From Loripinus fragilis (Eukaryota > Mollusca > Bivalvia > Lucinida > Lucinidae): a stretch of DNA of 64,000 nt. This document shows, piece after piece, positions 40,601-43,600 of the stretch. Location: assembly GCA_964019695.1 (NCBI GenBank), contig OZ026518.1, positions 86,113,950 to 86,177,949 of the forward strand, written 5' to 3'. A program made the position numbers and the translations under genes. Under the pieces are notes generated by a model. The model saw nothing but the letters and a program-made list of their open reading frames with translations. It searched no databases and had not been told where the DNA came from. How positions within the stretch are numbered: the first letter of the stretch is position 1; each line of letters opens with the position of its first letter.

Positions 40601-43600
40601 GGGAGGTGTGCATTTGGGGAAACAGCTGCTGGGTTTTATTTAGGGAAACAGCTGCTGGGTTTTATTTAGGGAAACAGCTGCTGGGTTTTATTTAGGGAAA
40701 CAGCTGCTGGGTTTTATTTAGGAAAACAGCTGCTGGGTTTTATTTAGGGAAACAGCTGCTGGGTTTTATTTAGGGAAACAGCTGCTGAGTTTTATTTAGG
40801 GAAACAGCTGCTGGGTTTTATTTGAGGAAACAGCTGCTGGGTTTTATTTAGGGAACAGCTGCTGGGTTTTATTTAGGGAAACAGCTGCTGGGTTTTATTT
40901 GAGGAAACAGCTGTTGGGTTTTATTTAGGGAAACAGCTGCTGGGTTTTATTTGAGAAAACAGCTGCTGGGTTTTATTTAGGGGAACAGCTGCTGGGTTTT
41001 ATTTAGGGAAACAGCTGCTGGGTTTTACTTAGGGAAACAGCTGCTGGGTTTTATTTAGGGAAACAGCTGCTGGGTTTTATTTAGGGAAACAGCTGCTGGG
41101 TTTTATTTAGGGAAACAGCTGCTGGGTTTTATTTGAGAAAACAGCTGCTGGGTTTTATTTAGGGAAACAGCTGCTGTTTTTTTTTTTAGAAAACAGCTTC
41201 TGGGTTTTATTTAGGGAAACAGCTGCTTGGTTTTATTTAGGAAAACAGCTGCTGGGTTTTACTTAGGGAAACAGCTGCTGGGTTTTATTTAGGGAAACAG
41301 CTGCTGGGTTTTATCTGAGAAAACAGCTGCTGGTTTTTATTTAGGGAAACAGCTGCTTGGTTTTATTTAAGGGAAACAGCTGCCGGGTTTTATTTAGGGA
41401 AACAGCTGCTGGGTTTTATTTAGGGAAACAGCTGCTGGGTTTTATTTGGGGAAACAGCTGCTGGGTTTTAGTTGGGGAAACAGCCGCTGGGATTGTCTGG
41501 AAACAAGAAAGTTCACTGATAATTTTTTAACACAAAATAGAAGTGTATCCACTGTTTAGTACTGGTGTAACCCAGGAATACCCATCCAGATATGACTGAA
41601 AAATTGTTGCTTGGGACATACAGATTCAAAACAAACAAAAAATGATAGAAGTTAAGATAGTTTACAAGTAGAATTGAATTCAAATACAGGTCTTTTACCA
41701 TAATAATATATACAAATTGTTACAACAGTAACTTGATTTGGTGGACTGTTTCCAGTATATGAGCTCAAGAAAACCTGTCTTCGGAGGTTTGTGAACAAGG
41801 AAGGGGCAGACCAGTCTGCACATCCGCGCAGTCTGATCAGCGCCTTTGTTTTTCGCTTTTTGGAAAGTATCATATCCAAACTTGCTACAAGCGAAATTAT
41901 TACTTTCTAACTAGGCTCTGTGGCTGAGCAGGCTAGTTTGAATCTCACCTTGTCGGAAACTCCGAAGACAGGTTTTCTCGTGACGAGGCCCATATGAACT
42001 CATTAGTGGCAGAGTGTGAAGTATAAACCCATCATCCATGAGATGTGATACAAACTTTTGTAATAATTTTTTATTATATATTTTTCTCACCTGATTTTGA
42101 TGAATATTGTATAAAATGCAGAATACACCCGAAATATAAACCTTGCATTTCCGATTCTGAGGTAGTAAGTTTTTACCGTCATAAGTCTGGTTCCATTTAA
42201 CCATATGATATTTACCTCCTAGTGTTGTCTGCTGATAACCTTTGCAAACAGATTGGACCAAGATCAGGCCAGACAAAATGTCTGGCCTGATCTGGATCCA
42301 ATCTGTTTGATACCCAGATGGAATTCCTGAAGCAATTTTTTTCAAAAAAGTTGAATTTGAAAAAAATCAGCTGACAACAAAAAAAATGAAAAATTTCCCA
42401 GGTGGCAAAAAGTTAATAATGCTGCTGAGTCAGCAGAAAATCAATGGGAATATGGATATCTGATCAATTTAAACAAGAAGTGAAAAGCAACATTGATGAA
42501 TCAGAAAAATGTTTAAATTATAGATTATATAAAAAAGAATTTTGCTTTGAAAACTTTTTTAACATTTTGCCATTGCCTCTATCCAAATATATATGTAAAT
42601 TTAGATGTCTCAGTCATAAATTACCAATTGAAAAGGATGCTTTTTAATCATTGAGAGAAATGAACGCATTTGCCTATTGTGTAATAAAAATGAGTTAGGA
42701 GATGAGTTTCACTAGCTGTTTAACTGTGAATTCTTTCATAGAAGCAGAATCAAATTTCTTCCCCTTTGGAGCTTCAGATCACCTAACAGTCTAAAGTTTG
42801 AGAAATTAATGAACTCAGATGATAGAGCAGTCTTGCCTAAATTAGCACTTTTTATAAAGATAATATTCACTAAATTCAAATAATACAGAAACTACCATCT
42901 TCCTCTTGAAATACGTATAACATGCAGTTTTCTTTTTTCTTTTCTAAATTTTAATCTTTTCCATACAGCAATTGCACTTAGTGTTTGGATTGATAGGTCT
43001 GGAGGCTGTGTAGACCTGGACAGGACTGTTTCTGTGAGAGTAGGCCTGTCGGGTCAGCACTGTACCAGACCTCTGGATCAGTGTGCGCTGATCTGTGTGA
43101 TATTTAAAACCTGAGTGCATAAATATGTTCTTCACATGCCATTTTGATGTTTGTAAATATGTTGTTTCATGTTCCATTTTAGCTCTTATGCCCGCAATGG
43201 GCCTGGAGTAAATAAAAACTTGTTGTAAAACTTGTTGTTTAATCCGGGAACAAGGCAGTTCACCGACAAGACAATTCACCGACAAGGTTTTTGAAGACAG
43301 TTCACAGACACTTTTGAAGACAGTTCACCCACACTTTTGAAGATACATATGTTTTATGCAAAAATGACATATGGTTGAAAATATATCTGTCAATTATGAA
43401 GAATAATGGACCAATTATGATTTAAAGTAAAAAGTAGATATATAAATTGGTAGAGAATAATGGCGAATGCTGCCAGTATAGAAGATAGTTAGGATATTTC
43501 TTCCCGCTTATGAGAGAGTACATTTATTTGATTGTTGTACCGCATCAGTTGGATCATGGACTTTGAATTATTGTTGGTTAATAAGGCGAAGGAAATTCAC

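Noticed and set aside
41911..42345. 144-codon open frame on the minus strand
   Set aside because: It overlaps the AGAAAACCTGTCTT MITE and the TTAA-family MITE, and the peptide comes from repeat sequence.
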